Part shown: one piece after another, positions 5,209-5,224 of the stretch | How positions within the stretch are numbered: the first letter of the stretch is position 1 | Layout of the letters: every line of letters starts with the position of its first letter | DNA from: Actinomycetota bacterium | GTDB lineage: Bacteria > Actinomycetota > Thermoleophilia > Solirubrobacterales > Solirubrobacteraceae | DNA length: 5,224 nucleotides | Reading direction: 5' to 3' | NCBI GenBank assembly: GCA_009699915.1 | Contig: WLNG01000122.1 | Span: 1-5,224, forward strand | Program-made: the position numbers and the translations under genes | The notes under the pieces: generated by a model | Database searches by the model: none | What the model saw: only the letters and a program-made list of their open reading frames with translations | Told to the model about the DNA's origin: nothing

Positions 5209-5224
5209 GTCGGCCCCCCGACCG

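Overview
The window is high-GC (roughly two thirds by eye) bacterial chromosome, dense with short intergenic gaps. The gene content (secreted prokaryotic-type phospholipase A2, an SDR of the retinol-dehydrogenase-like group, a GroES paralogue, a flavin reductase, a FAH-family enzyme) and the codon use fit a high-GC actinobacterium. A Thermoleophilia/Solirubrobacterales-type soil organism is my best guess, but it is inferred from general impression and not shown by any marker gene. I see no rRNA, tRNA, insertion sequence, CRISPR array or phage gene.

Layout: (1) 1-1287, plus strand: the 3' part of a large Ser/Thr/Ala/Gly-rich surface or secreted protein. It has Ig-like tandem repeats with an exact 91-residue period, then a different C-terminal domain; the 5' end is outside the window. 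(2) 1336-2259, minus strand: a short-chain dehydrogenase convergent with the repeat protein. (3) A 127-bp divergent spacer (2260-2386) carrying two abutting perfect palindromes. (4) 2387-2833, plus strand: a small secreted phospholipase A2 with the complete His-Asp active-site signature. (5) 2846-5208, minus strand: four genes in one direction. In transcription order they are a FAH-family hydrolase/isomerase, a flavin reductase, a stand-alone Cache-type sensor domain with no membrane anchor, and a divergent GroES.

How they may work together: the first three minus-strand genes are separated by only about 45 and 42 bp and look like one transcription unit that could enter from upstream of the window. 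A FAH-family enzyme plus an HpaC-like flavin reductase is the usual company of a two-component flavin monooxygenase pathway for aromatic or similar carbon compounds, although the oxygenase itself is not here. The soluble Cache protein could bind a pathway carboxylate, but this is inference. The GroES gene follows after a 125-bp gap containing a GC-rich hairpin and may be a separate unit. The SDR and phospholipase share a divergent control region but have no obvious metabolic link beyond possible lipid substrates.

The least ordinary items are the free-standing cytosolic Cache protein within a catabolic gene set, the orphan GroES with a proline-rich loop and C-terminal tail, the strictly periodic repeat protein, and the paired palindromes.
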